Shown: piece after piece, positions 9,898 through 18,140 of the stretch | Numbering within the stretch: the stretch's first letter is position 1 | Layout of the letters: each line of letters starts with the position of its first letter | NCBI GenBank assembly: GCA_035490315.1 | Contig: DATHET010000336.1 | Location: 1-20,585, forward strand | From: JADJQU01 sp035490315 | GTDB taxonomy: Bacteria; Planctomycetota; UBA1135; GCA-002686595 | DNA: 20,585 nt | Direction of reading: 5' to 3' | The notes under the pieces: model-generated | The model's input: the letters and a program-made list of their open reading frames with translations, nothing else | What the model was told of the DNA's origin: nothing | Databases searched by the model: none | Program-made: the position numbers and the translations under genes

Positions 9898-11276
9898 TGC
9901 GGGTCCTGCTGCTCAATCCGCCGGGCCGTCGCACGTACATCCGCGACTATTTCTGCTCGAAGACCACCAAGTCGAATTATCTCTTCCATCCGATCGATCT
10001 GGTCGTGCTCTCGGGCACGCTCGCGACGCGGCACGAGATCTCGGTGCTCGATTGCATGGCGCAATCGCTGGACACGGCAGCGGCGATGTCGCGCATCGAG
10101 GCCTTCGATCCAGCCGTGGTCGTTTCGCTCGTCGGCTCGGTCTCCTGGGAGGAGGATCGAGCCTTCCTGGCGCAAGTCGCGGCGCGCGGACGGCGCGTGA
10201 TCGCGATCGGCGACGTGCTGCAGGAGAACAGCGAAGCGCGGCTCGCCGAGGAGAGCTGGCTCGAAGCCGCGCTGCACGTGTTCGCGAACCAGGACATCGT
10301 GCATTACCTCTCGGACAATCGTGCGGCGATCGAGGAGATGACCGTGCGGCGCGCGTCGGGTGTCATCGAGCGCATCCGCGTGCACGGCAAGCAACGCGGC
10401 CAGTACCGAGTGCCGCGCCCGCGCCATGAGCTGTTTCCCGAGCGCGGGTATCGCTTTTCCTTCGCGCGCTCGGCGCGATTCGCGACGGTCCTGACCGACT
10501 ACGGTTGCCCGTATCCGTGCACTTTCTGCGTGATCGGCACGCTCGGCTTCCAGACCAGGCCGATCGAGGATGTCCTGGACGAGATCGACCACCTGCGCGC
10601 GCGCGGTGTGCACGAGCTGTTCTTCATGGACCAGACTTTTGGCGTGGCGCGCGCGCGAGCCCTGGAGCTTTGCGACGCCCTTGCATCGCGCGGCGATCTG
10701 TCGTGGACCGGTTTCACGCGGCCCGACACGGCGGACGACGAGCTCCTGGCGGCTATGAAGCGCGCCGGCTGCCACACGCTGATCCTCGGGGTAGAGAGCG
10801 CCGACGACGCGTTGCTCGCGCTGTACAAGAAGGGCTACGTGTCGAGCGAGGTGCGCGCCGGCTTCGCGCGGCTGCGAAATCACGGCATCCGCTCGGTCGG
10901 GACGTTCATCATCGGTCTACCCGAGGAAAGCGAGGACTCGCTCGAGCGTACTCTTGCCCTGGCCTTCGAGCTGGAGCTGGATTTCATGAGCCTCAACATG
11001 GCCGTGCCGCGTTTCGGCACGCCGTTCCGCGCGACCATGCTCGAGCTCGGGCTCGCGGACGCCTCCGATCTGGTCATGGACCAGGGCGGAGCGAGCGCAT
11101 TTCTGCCGACGCGCACGCTCGACCGCGCGGCGATGGAAGCCCTCAAGCGGCGCATGGTGCGGCGGTTCTATCTGCGGCCGTCGTACTTGTGGAAGCGACT
11201 GACATCCGCGCGCAATCTGCACGAGATCTCCAGTCAAGCGCGCGAAGGAATCGCTTTGTTCGCGCGCAATTGGTGA
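9897..11276 (+). CDS. B12-binding-type radical SAM enzyme
   Basis: The protein has 459 residues. The N-terminal ~140 (MRVLLLNPPG, LSGTLATRHEISVLDC) has the Rossmann-like fold of cobalamin-binding domains, but the DxHxxG loop that carries the cobalt-ligating histidine is not visible. The domain may therefore be structural. The radical SAM core (~198-400) has CPYPCTFC, with C204, C208 and C211 forming the CxxxCxxC 4Fe-4S site. It is followed by FMDQTFGV, LGVESADD and GTFIIGLPEESEDS, typical of the class related to methyltransferases, methylthiotransferases and BchE. The C-terminus is basic (MVRRFYLRPSYLWKRL), suggesting membrane contact. The ATG overlaps the GT9 stop, which suggests action on the same surface molecule. 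The substrate is unknown. A long hairpin begins at the last base of its stop codon. Confidence 0.92.
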   Translation: MRVLLLNPPGRRTYIRDYFCSKTTKSNYLFHPIDLVVLSGTLATRHEISVLDCMAQSLDTAAAMSRIEAFDPAVVVSLVGSVSWEEDRAFLAQVAARGRRVIAIGDVLQENSEARLAEESWLEAALHVFANQDIVHYLSDNRAAIEEMTVRRASGVIERIRVHGKQRGQYRVPRPRHELFPERGYRFSFARSARFATVLTDYGCPYPCTFCVIGTLGFQTRPIEDVLDEIDHLRARGVHELFFMDQTFGVARARALELCDALASRGDLSWTGFTRPDTADDELLAAMKRAGCHTLILGVESADDALLALYKKGYVSSEVRAGFARLRNHGIRSVGTFIIGLPEESEDSLERTLALAFELELDFMSLNMAVPRFGTPFRATMLELGLADASDLVMDQGGASAFLPTRTLDRAAMEALKRRMVRRFYLRPSYLWKRLTSARNLHEISSQAREGIALFARNW

Positions 11277-11384
11277 GTACGGAGTCAGGTGAATTCGTCC
11301 GGAGTCGTGCGGGCGTTCTCGCCTGCGCTGCGCGCAGGCGAGAGCGCCCGCACGACTCCGGACGAATTCACCTGACTCCGTACT
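11276..11384. repeat. Long near-perfect inverted repeat (hairpin) in convergent intergenic space
   Basis: The left arm 11276-11328 and the right arm 11332-11384 are reverse complements over 53 bases, with one T/C difference (a G-U pair in RNA) and a 3-base loop, TGC. The outer edge reads GTACGGAGTCAGGTGAATTC, and the mirrored form ends CACCTGACTCCGTAC. CGGAGTC occurs twice in each arm. It lies between the converging radical SAM gene and the beta-sandwich repeat protein. No T-run follows on either strand, so it is not a standard intrinsic terminator, though it could stop or stabilise both transcripts. The shape fits a REP/BIME or MITE-like mobile repeat. I see no second copy in this window. 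Confidence 0.9.
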
Positions 11385-11432
11385 TGCGGGATCAACCGTG
11401 CGACCCGGACGATCGCCCGACCCCGCCGACTC

Positions 11433-13907
11433 TTATCGCGAAATCTCCAGGCGCTGATTCGCGCCCTCGGTGACTGTGACTTTCTGCACAGCGCCCAGCG
11501 CGATCCAAGTGCCGCGCTGTCCGTCGGGCACGTATTGCGTCACGCTCAGCTGGTACTCGCCGGGCAGCATCGGCGCGAAAGTCCGCGTCTGCAGCGGCTC
11601 GCCGCTCAGATTCTGAGACAGGCGCACACGCCGGTCGTCGCGCGCGCGCAGCGAGAGATTCAATGTCGATTGCAGCAAGGACGGATCCAGGCGCAGCGTG
11701 ACCTCCAGCCCGCCTTGCACCGGCACGAGGAAATCCTGGTTGCCGTTGAGCGGCTCGACGTCCTGGCGGTACTCGCGGTTCCCCGCACTGCCGACCGCGA
11801 CCATGCCGATGCGCGGCAGGTTCGAGAACTCCCATTCGTTGTCGCTGATGCGGCGGCCCTGGGACGGCCTCTCGCCCGCGAGGTCCAGGCGCAGGTTCTC
11901 GCCGCGCACGGGCGCTCCGCGGCTGTCGACCATGCGCAGCGTCAATCTCAGGCCGCGCTCGAGACGGATGTCGGCGATCACGCCCGGCGGCGGGATCTGG
12001 AACTCCGGCACGGTCAGGGGCGCGAAGCCGCTCTTGCGCACGCGCAACAGGCCGATCGGATTGCTGAGGCCAGCGAAAGCGAAGCGTCCGTCGGCGTCGC
12101 TGCGCGCGGAGACGTTCGCGCGGTTCGGGTTCTGCATGTCGGTGAATTCGATGCCTGCTTCGGCGAGGGCCAGCCCCAGCTCGTCGCGCACCACGCCGGA
12201 GAAGGACAGCAAGGCGCGAGGAATCGACAGCTCCAGCGTCGCCCACTCGTCCGCGGCCAGCGTCGTCGCGCGCTCGGCCACGCTCGCGCCCATCGCGTCG
12301 CGCACCGTGATCGACAAAGGCGAGCCCGGGACCATGTCGCTGAACACGGCGCGCCCCTGCTCGTCGGTGCGCTGCTCGTTGACCCGGTTGCCGCGTCCGC
12401 GCCGCGGCTGCGGCTGGGCGCGCTGGCCGGTGAGCTGCACGAGGATCCCGATCGCGGGCCGGCCGTCGGGCTGGCTCACGACCACGGTCAAGCGGTTGGT
12501 GCGCTCGAGCACCACGGCCAGGACTTCGCTCGCTTCCTTGGGCAGATCGGCGCGGGCGTCGCGGTAGCCATCGAGCGTGACCATCAGCGGCCGGCCGGTC
12601 CCGGGGGCGTAGACGATCGACGCGTGTCCCGTCTCGTCGGTCGGCGCGCTGCGCTCGCCGTCGAGCCGGCCGTAGGCTCCCGCGAGCGGCTTCGACTGGG
12701 CGTCGCTGACCGCGAACTGCAGGGTCGCGCCGCGCTCGAGCACCAGCTCGCCGAAATCAAAATTCTCCGGCAGCTGAGCTCCAGCGAGCTCGAGCCGCCG
12801 CCTCGGGATCTCGTCTCCGCCGTCGAGGGTCAGCGACGCGCTGCGCAAGGGCGGCCAGGCGATGCCCTTGGCGATCGATTCGGTGTCGAATCCTCCGCGG
12901 CGATGGATCGGCAGCGAGAAGAAACCGCTGGCGTCCGTGCGGCCTTCGAAGTTCGCGTTCGCGCCTTCGTCGTCGCCAGGCGAGGGCTCGAAGTTGAGGA
13001 CCCCGTTGACGCTGGCGCGCGCGACGCCTGGGCCGCCGACCGAGGCGACGACGTGTCCGCGCGCGAGCTCCAGGGCGACCAGGTCGAGGACCAGCCCTTC
13101 CACCGGATCGTCAAGGCGGATCGACTCCGATCCCTGCGACCAGATCCCGCCCGTGACCGCGAGCAGCTGGTGGGTCTCCCCCACCTCCAGCTTGCCGCTC
13201 CAAGGCGAGGCGAGACCGATGAACTCGAACGCGCCGGAATCGCTGGTGTGCGTGACGAGCCGCAGCTTGTCGCGCTCGCCGAGCTCGAACGCGCCGCGCA
13301 CGGCTTCGGGCCAGGCGGAGTCGTCGACCAGCGGCCTGTCGGAGGTCAGCGTCAACTCGATTCCGCCGACCGGCCGCTCGCGCGCCACGCGCACGCGACC
13401 CGAGACGGCGAGACCGCGCTCGACAACAATTAATTGATGGCCGGCGGCGAGGGGTACCTCGCGCGTGAACGGCGGAACGTCGCGGGCGATCACGATCAGC
13501 TCGGCATGGCCGCTGGCCGCGTCGTAACGGGTCACGCCCGACTCGTCGCAGCGCTTCGAGCCGAACACTTCTTCGCCGCGCCGCAGCAGGGTGCGCGCAT
13601 TGGCGAGCGGGCGATCGGTGCTCGAGCGGATCTCGAATTCGACCTGAGGCTTGTCCGGGATCTTCTCCTCGCCGGCGAGGGCCACCCGCGTGCTATCGAG
13701 CTCGGAAGCGGACGGCTTTTTCGACGCAGTTGCCTGGCTCGCGTCGGGATGGTCCCCGCCCGGCGTGGCATCGGCTGCGCTCTGCAGGTCCGGCTCGGGC
13801 TCTGGCGCTGAATCCGGGCTGCTCAGCGTCCACCAGGCGAAGAAAAGGACCGCCAGGCAAAGCGCGCACACGCCGCCGAGGGCCAGCGGAGAAACCTTGG
13901 TCTTCAC
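11433..13907 (-). CDS. Membrane-anchored protein with carboxypeptidase-regulatory-like beta-sandwich repeats
   Basis: The protein has 824 residues from a GTG located 9 nt after the mnmH stop. Residues ~10-28 (GGVCALCLAVLFFAWWTL) are a hydrophobic anchor or uncleaved signal. A Pro/Glu/Ala-rich linker follows. The remainder is a string of ~70-90 residue beta-rich units of the carboxypeptidase regulatory-like type: VSGRVRVARERPVGGIELTL, then ~471-545 (NRLTVVVSQPDGRPAIG), ~565-640 (LLSFSGVVRDELGLALAEAG, DADGRFAFAGL) and ~650-720 (LRLTLRMVDSRGAPVRG). Recurring D-x-x-G-x-A/F turns and G-x-V-x-D openings support the repeats. Such modules are usually extracellular and structural or adhesive. No catalytic domain is visible. 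The protein is probably exposed to the periplasm or surface, with unknown function. Confidence 0.85.
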   Translation of the reverse strand: MKTKVSPLALGGVCALCLAVLFFAWWTLSSPDSAPEPEPDLQSAADATPGGDHPDASQATASKKPSASELDSTRVALAGEEKIPDKPQVEFEIRSSTDRPLANARTLLRRGEEVFGSKRCDESGVTRYDAASGHAELIVIARDVPPFTREVPLAAGHQLIVVERGLAVSGRVRVARERPVGGIELTLTSDRPLVDDSAWPEAVRGAFELGERDKLRLVTHTSDSGAFEFIGLASPWSGKLEVGETHQLLAVTGGIWSQGSESIRLDDPVEGLVLDLVALELARGHVVASVGGPGVARASVNGVLNFEPSPGDDEGANANFEGRTDASGFFSLPIHRRGGFDTESIAKGIAWPPLRSASLTLDGGDEIPRRRLELAGAQLPENFDFGELVLERGATLQFAVSDAQSKPLAGAYGRLDGERSAPTDETGHASIVYAPGTGRPLMVTLDGYRDARADLPKEASEVLAVVLERTNRLTVVVSQPDGRPAIGILVQLTGQRAQPQPRRGRGNRVNEQRTDEQGRAVFSDMVPGSPLSITVRDAMGASVAERATTLAADEWATLELSIPRALLSFSGVVRDELGLALAEAGIEFTDMQNPNRANVSARSDADGRFAFAGLSNPIGLLRVRKSGFAPLTVPEFQIPPPGVIADIRLERGLRLTLRMVDSRGAPVRGENLRLDLAGERPSQGRRISDNEWEFSNLPRIGMVAVGSAGNREYRQDVEPLNGNQDFLVPVQGGLEVTLRLDPSLLQSTLNLSLRARDDRRVRLSQNLSGEPLQTRTFAPMLPGEYQLSVTQYVPDGQRGTWIALGAVQKVTVTEGANQRLEISR

Positions 13908-13916
13908 CAGAGAAGT

Positions 13917-15077
13917 CTATAGCCGAGCCTCGATCCAGTGCGCGATCTCCGCCGCCGCGGCCGAGGGGTCGCCGGCATCGAATCGAGCGGCGTAGACGCG
14001 GCCTTTTTCGGACTGGCGGTAGAGCGGATCGTAGTAGCGCTCGAGCAGGAGCAGCACCAGCTCGCGATCGCGGCCCTGGGCGAACATGCTGGTCAGGACG
14101 CCGTCGAATTTCACTTTCCCCAACCGTTGCTCGAGGAAAGGCAGCTCGGCGGCGATCGCCGGACGATTCTCGGGCCGTTCGAGGTAGTCGCGGGTCAGGA
14201 CCTCGACGCGGCGATCGAGACTCGCGGTCAGCTCGAGGTTGGTGCCAGCGTCGAGCGCTGCCCACAGCCGCGGCGGCAGGCTGGCGTTGCCGACCTTGCG
14301 GCCCTCGCCTTCGAGCACGGCAGCCGCGGGAAAACCCTGCGAAAGCCGCGCGAACACCCGCGATTCGAAAGTCTTCTGCGTGCAGGGCTCGAGACCGACC
14401 ATGCCGAGGACCGAGCCGCGGTGACCGGCGAGGGCCTCGAGGTCGATGGTCCAGCCTCGGCGCAGTCGCTCGAGCTCCCCGAGCACCAGCGTCTTGCCCA
14501 CGCCCGTGAATCCGCGCAGCACGTAGACCGGCGGCGCGATCCAGGTCGCAAGCGAGTCGCGCACCCATTCGCGGTAGCCCTTGTAGCCGCCTTCGAGGGC
14601 CACCGCGCGGTCGAGACCCAAGGCGCGCAGGAAGCTGGTCACGCTGCGCGAGCGCAGCCCGCCGCGCCAGCAGTGCAGCACGATCGGCTTCTCGGGCAGG
14701 GACTCGCAGGGCGCGGAGCTGAGGGAGCGATCGAGGGCGTCGATGCTGCCCGAGGTCCAGTCGTCGAGCCGGCTCGCCAGATCGACCGGCGGCAGCTTCC
14801 ATCGGGCGAGCCGCGCGATCTCGCCGATCAGGGCATCGATGTGCACGCGGACCAGGGACCTGCCCGCGGCCAGGGCGGCATCGGGCGAATCGCGGTTGTA
14901 CAGGGTGCCGACGATCGCCCGCTCGGCATCGTCGAACAGCGGGACGTTGAAGGCGCCGGGAAGGTGGTCGGCGGCGAATTCCGCGGGCGAGCGCAGATCG
15001 ACGATCACCGCGCCTCGCGCCGAGAGAGCGGCAGCCGCGGAGATGGTCGGGACAAAGTTAGGCGCAGTCAGGATCAT
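13917..15077 (-). CDS. mnmH: tRNA 2-selenouridine synthase
   Basis: The protein has 386 residues, close to the Escherichia coli MnmH (SelU/YbbB) length. The enzyme acts on 2-thiouridine at the wobble base of Lys, Glu and Gln tRNAs, via geranylation and then selenation with selenophosphate. The N-terminal rhodanese domain (~15-165) has VDLRSPAEFAADHLPGA and the active-site loop LHCWRGGLRSRS with Cys136. A P-loop domain follows with GFTGVGKT (189-196, K195). Further family landmarks are LEALAGHRGSVLG and VLEGEGRKVG. The ATG start has no clear Shine-Dalgarno. Its stop lies 9 nt before the next gene, so they are probably cotranscribed without an obvious functional link. Selenophosphate synthetase (selD) should be encoded elsewhere if the selenium reaction operates. 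Confidence 0.95.
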   Translation of the reverse strand: MILTAPNFVPTISAAAALSARGAVIVDLRSPAEFAADHLPGAFNVPLFDDAERAIVGTLYNRDSPDAALAAGRSLVRVHIDALIGEIARLARWKLPPVDLASRLDDWTSGSIDALDRSLSSAPCESLPEKPIVLHCWRGGLRSRSVTSFLRALGLDRAVALEGGYKGYREWVRDSLATWIAPPVYVLRGFTGVGKTLVLGELERLRRGWTIDLEALAGHRGSVLGMVGLEPCTQKTFESRVFARLSQGFPAAAVLEGEGRKVGNASLPPRLWAALDAGTNLELTASLDRRVEVLTRDYLERPENRPAIAAELPFLEQRLGKVKFDGVLTSMFAQGRDRELVLLLLERYYDPLYRQSEKGRVYAARFDAGDPSAAAAEIAHWIEARL

Positions 15078-15260
15078 CGATCGCCCAGCAGTCTACGCGG
15101 GGAACTGCCCCGCATCGCTGTGCATGGGGCTCGGAAGCCCTGACCGTCGCGGACGCGCGCCTGCCGCGCGTCGAGGGGCCTACCTCCGCGTTTTTCGGCC
15201 TGCGTACTCGCGCGAAGGGGTTTCCCTACGGTGAAAGCACAGTCATGCGGGCAGCGTCGA
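15078..15260. other. Intergenic region upstream of mnmH
   Basis: These 183 nt separate the DUF3106-like gene stop from the mnmH start; both genes are on the minus strand. I found no Shine-Dalgarno near mnmH, no clear terminator with a T-run and no convincing small ORF. It probably contains the end of the sigma-factor operon transcript and the mnmH promoter. Confidence 0.4.
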
Positions 15261-16472
15261 TTACTTGCGCGGCGGCGGCGACAGGTCGTCGCGCGGGCGG
15301 TCGCGGCGGCGGTGCTCGCCGGGTCCGCGGCCGAACTCGCCCTGTCCGCGCGGCAGGTCGCCGACGATGTCTCGCAGGGCTTCGAAGAACTCGGGGCCCT
15401 GCAGAGCATCGAGCTTCGCGAGCTCGGCGGGAGTCACCGCGGGCTGTGTGCCCAGGACCTCGATGACGCGGGCGTGGATGCGCCCGACGATCTGCTCGCG
15501 CCGGAGCTCGCGCGGCAGGTCGGCGAGCTCGATGACCCATTGGGGGTCCGGGCGCATCGCGCGGCCCACGATGCGTTGACCTTCGATGCCGAGACGACCT
15601 TCGCGTCGCGGACCGCGGGGGCCATCGGGCGGCGGTATGCCGGGGCGAGGGCCGCGCTCGCCGTCGCGACCTTCCGGGCGAAGACCGGGACGTCCGCCGG
15701 GACCGTCGGGCGGACCGCCGGGGCGACCGAAACCGCCGGGGCGGCCGCGACCGTCTGGAGGCGGGCCGCGCTCGCCGTCACCGCGGAATCCGCGCATCCC
15801 GTGGCCGTGCATGCGCTCCATGAACTCGTGCGGAGGCAGCTCGAGCCAGCGCTTGAACTCCTCCGCGTCCACGCCGGGCGGCGGGCCGCGGCGCTGCATC
15901 TCGCGGCGGCCGAGGGTGGCGAGGGCGTCGAGCTTTTCCTGCTGCGGGAGAGCCTTCAAGCGCTCCATTTCCTCCGGCGGCAGGTCGAGCTGGCGTCCGA
16001 GGAAAGCCAGGGCCCGCGGCGCGCGGTCGAGCAGCTCCTCGCGGCGCGCGTGCAGCAGCTCCTCGCGCTCCGCCGGAGTCGCGCCGTCGAGCTTCGCCAG
16101 CTCTTCCGCCGTCATTTTCTCGCGCAGCCGCTCGGCGCGCTCGCCCATCGTGGTCTCGACGTACTCGCGCAGCACCTGACGGCGCTCTTCCGGCGCGAGC
16201 TTGTCGAGCTTCGCGCGCAATTCTTCGGGGATGCGCGCTTCGATCTCGCGCCGCGCCTGGGCCAGGCGATTCAAGTGCGACATCATCCGCGCCCGCTCGG
16301 CTTCCGGCAGGCCGCGGAATTCGTCGAAGTGCTGCGCGATGCGCGCGCGCTCGGCAGGCGACAGGCGTTCCCAGCGCGAGCGAGCTTGATCGAGCTCGGG
16401 CGCGTGCTCCTGGCCGATGGCCAGCGGCGCCAGGGCGACGAGCAGCAGGATCCAGCGGATGAAGTGAGTCAT
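15261..16472 (-). CDS. Exported DUF3106-like protein with Gly/Pro-rich tail
   Basis: The protein has 403 residues from the ATG at 16472, which lies 11 nt after the anti-sigma stop; GAAGG about 8 nt upstream is a weak ribosome site. A signal peptide MTHFIRWILLLVALAPLAIG opens the protein. Residues ~28-215 are highly charged and helical, with repeated phrases such as WERLSPAERARIAQH, RGLPEAERARMM and LAPEERRQVLREY. This pattern fits DUF3106 and resembles periplasmic Spy/CpxP-type helical proteins. A His/Met cluster (MERMHGHGM, 218-226) precedes a Gly/Pro/Arg-rich, collagen-like stretch (~227-300), then a short helical C-terminal part. Position after an ECF sigma and its anti-sigma suggests an envelope-stress effector or sensor accessory; direct function is unknown. 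Confidence 0.82.
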   Translation of the reverse strand: MTHFIRWILLLVALAPLAIGQEHAPELDQARSRWERLSPAERARIAQHFDEFRGLPEAERARMMSHLNRLAQARREIEARIPEELRAKLDKLAPEERRQVLREYVETTMGERAERLREKMTAEELAKLDGATPAEREELLHARREELLDRAPRALAFLGRQLDLPPEEMERLKALPQQEKLDALATLGRREMQRRGPPPGVDAEEFKRWLELPPHEFMERMHGHGMRGFRGDGERGPPPDGRGRPGGFGRPGGPPDGPGGRPGLRPEGRDGERGPRPGIPPPDGPRGPRREGRLGIEGQRIVGRAMRPDPQWVIELADLPRELRREQIVGRIHARVIEVLGTQPAVTPAELAKLDALQGPEFFEALRDIVGDLPRGQGEFGRGPGEHRRRDRPRDDLSPPPRK

Positions 16473-16483
16473 GGAGGCAACCT

Positions 16484-17452
16484 TCAACCGTTCTTCTTCG
16501 GTTGCCTGGTGTCGGAATCCGAGCCCGAGGCCGGATCCGCGGGAGAAGTTGCGCCGTCCGTGGTCGCGGGCAGGGTCGCCGCGCTTTCGAAGTCGAGCAG
16601 GTACTCGTCGAGCGAATCGAGGGTCGCCAGCGAGGCGTCGACGCCGCCGCTGGTCGCGAGCAGGTCCCAGGCCTCGAACATTTCGAGGGAAGCCAGCAGC
16701 GCGTCGTCGGGCTCGCCGGTTGCGGCCAGCTCGGGCGTTGTCGGCGAAGTCGGCGTGCCCGAGGACTGTGGAGTCAGCGGAGCCGAGTCGCGAACGAGGT
16801 CCGGCGCAGCGTTCTCGGGCTTCTCGAAGAAGGCGCGGCGCAGGGTCCACGCGCCCCAGCCGGCGAGGGAAACCAGCGCGAATCCCGCCGCGATGCGCAG
16901 CAGGCGCCGAGCCGGACGTTCGCGGACCTGGGTTTCTGATGACTCTGCCGCAGCGGCGGCGAGCTGACTGCGCACGAGCGGCTTGCCAGCGCGGCGTGCG
17001 AGCTGAAGGCGGGCCAGGACGCGGCGATCGAGACCCGCGGGAACTTCCGCGGGGACCCCTTCGAGCAGTCGGTCGAGAGCTTGCTCCGCATGGACGCGAG
17101 CGATCACGCTGCGCGCAAGATCGGCCGGCGCGGGCTCGAGCTGCTGCAGATCGAGCAGGCGGTCGAGATCGACGCCGCGTCGCGCGCCGTCGAGGCGCGA
17201 GAGCACGCGCTCGGCGAGGGCCGGCGGCAGGTGCGGCTGGGGCAGGGAGCGCAGCAGCTCGTCGAGGGCCTCCTCCTCGGAAAGCAGCTCGCGGCACTCC
17301 GCGCAGTGGATCACGTGGGCATGCCAACCCAGGCCCGTGGAACCTCCCAGGGCAGGCAGGCGCACACGCGCGGCAGGCGGCAGCGCGCCGTCGAGCGGAC
17401 CGCGGAGCGCGTCGGCAAGGCGCGCGCGGAAGTTGCGGCATTCGGGATTCAT
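16484..17452 (-). CDS. Zinc-binding anti-sigma factor, single-pass membrane protein
   Basis: The protein has 322 residues. The ATG overlaps the sigma-factor stop as ATGA, and AGGGAG lies 5 nt upstream, which fixes the start. Upstream frame extension is a shadow of the sigma gene. The N-terminal zinc-finger anti-sigma (ZAS) motif HVIHCAEC (H46, C50, C53; Hx3Cx2C) is followed by a helical region rich in LxxLLxxLP phrases (~60-150). A membrane helix lies at ~185-205 (IAAGFALVSLAGWGAW). A Ser/Thr/Pro/Asp-rich outer region lacks a recognisable domain. It should hold the neighbouring ECF sigma at the membrane and release it on an envelope or redox signal. The two or more extra helical segments before the membrane make it longer than a minimal ZAS protein. 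Confidence 0.88.
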   Translation of the reverse strand: MNPECRNFRARLADALRGPLDGALPPAARVRLPALGGSTGLGWHAHVIHCAECRELLSEEEALDELLRSLPQPHLPPALAERVLSRLDGARRGVDLDRLLDLQQLEPAPADLARSVIARVHAEQALDRLLEGVPAEVPAGLDRRVLARLQLARRAGKPLVRSQLAAAAAESSETQVRERPARRLLRIAAGFALVSLAGWGAWTLRRAFFEKPENAAPDLVRDSAPLTPQSSGTPTSPTTPELAATGEPDDALLASLEMFEAWDLLATSGGVDASLATLDSLDEYLLDFESAATLPATTDGATSPADPASGSDSDTRQPKKNG

Positions 17453-18042
17453 GCGAGCTCCCTCTCCAGGAACGGCTTCAGGCGTTCGCGCAGGCTTTCG
17501 CGCGCGCGGTGGACCAGGGACTTGATCGCCTTCTCGCTGGAGCCCAGCACCAGCGCGATCTCGGCGAACGACAGCTCTTCGTACTTCGCGAGGATCAAGG
17601 CCATGCGCTGCGACTCCGGAAGAGAGGCGATCGCCTCGCGCACGGCATGGACCACGTCCTCGGTCTCCAGCTTGCGCGCGGGATCGCCGTCGTCGTTCGC
17701 CGGCGTGCGGTGGCTGGGGTCCTCGTCGTCGAGCTCGCCCTCGTCGCGCGAGCGCAGATTCTTGTCGCGCTCCGTGTGGTTGACGGCGAGGTTGAACGCG
17801 ACGCGGTAGAGGTAGGTCGAGAAGCGCGCCGTCGGGGTGTAGCGCTCGCGCGAGCGCAGCACGCGCAGGAAGACCTCCTGGACGAGGTCCTCGCGCTCGG
17901 GAACCTGGCCGAGGAAGCGCGTGAACAGGGCGTAGACCTGGCCGGAGTAGGCCTCGACCAGCCGGTCGAAGGCGGGCTCGGAGCCGGCCTGGAAGGCCAG
18001 CATCCATTGCACACCCCGGTCTTCGGCGAAGGTCTCTTCCAT
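17449..18042 (-). CDS. ECF-family RNA polymerase sigma factor
   Basis: The protein has 197 residues, typical of ECF sigma factors. Region 2 (~20-95) contains FDRLVEAYSGQVYALFTRFL, EDLVQEVFLRVLRS and ARFSTYLYRVAFNLAVNH, which bind core polymerase and the -10 element. Region 4 (~135-190) contains IASLPESQRMALILAKYEEL, then SFAEIALVLGSSEKAIKSLV, a helix-turn-helix for the -35 element. A short acidic linker (ELDDEDPSHRTPANDDGD) joins them. It heads a three-gene unit with its anti-sigma (4-base overlap) and the DUF3106-like protein. By analogy it may activate its own promoter in the upstream 98 nt, but I could not identify a GGAAC-type -35 with confidence. Confidence 0.95.
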   Translation of the reverse strand: MEETFAEDRGVQWMLAFQAGSEPAFDRLVEAYSGQVYALFTRFLGQVPEREDLVQEVFLRVLRSRERYTPTARFSTYLYRVAFNLAVNHTERDKNLRSRDEGELDDEDPSHRTPANDDGDPARKLETEDVVHAVREAIASLPESQRMALILAKYEELSFAEIALVLGSSEKAIKSLVHRARESLRERLKPFLERELA

Positions 18043-18140
18043 GAATAGCTCTGCAGTCCAACCCGGCTCGCCCCGCGGGGTTCTGGGGAGATCCTGGGGC
18101 CCCTGCGGCGCCTGTGCGGCCGCTGCTTCATTGTAAGCGC
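18043..18140 (-). promoter_or_regulatory. Sigma-operon upstream region
   Basis: These 98 nt lie between the lepB stop and the sigma ATG, both on the minus strand. They include a short perfect palindrome CCCCGCGGGG near 18075 and no clear Shine-Dalgarno. The sigma-operon promoter is expected here by position only. Confidence 0.35.

Noticed and set aside
11276..11384. Intrinsic terminator interpretation of the long hairpin
   Set aside because: No T-run follows the stem on either strand, and the arms are much longer than terminator stems. It is kept as a repeat instead.
11535..13433. Plus-strand open frame of 632 codons
   Set aside because: It is a shadow of the beta-sandwich repeat protein, with low-complexity composition and no domain.
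15231..16967. Plus-strand open frame of 578 codons
   Set aside because: It lies antisense to the DUF3106-like and anti-sigma genes and has only Ala/Arg-rich composition.
16473..17441. Upstream extension of the DUF3106-like frame
   Set aside because: It overlaps the anti-sigma gene in another frame and lacks motifs. A clean signal peptide begins at the ATG at 16472.
17453..18061. Upstream extension of the anti-sigma reading frame through the sigma gene
   Set aside because: The frame is open but is a shadow of the sigma factor. The ATGA overlap with a good Shine-Dalgarno places the true start at 17452.
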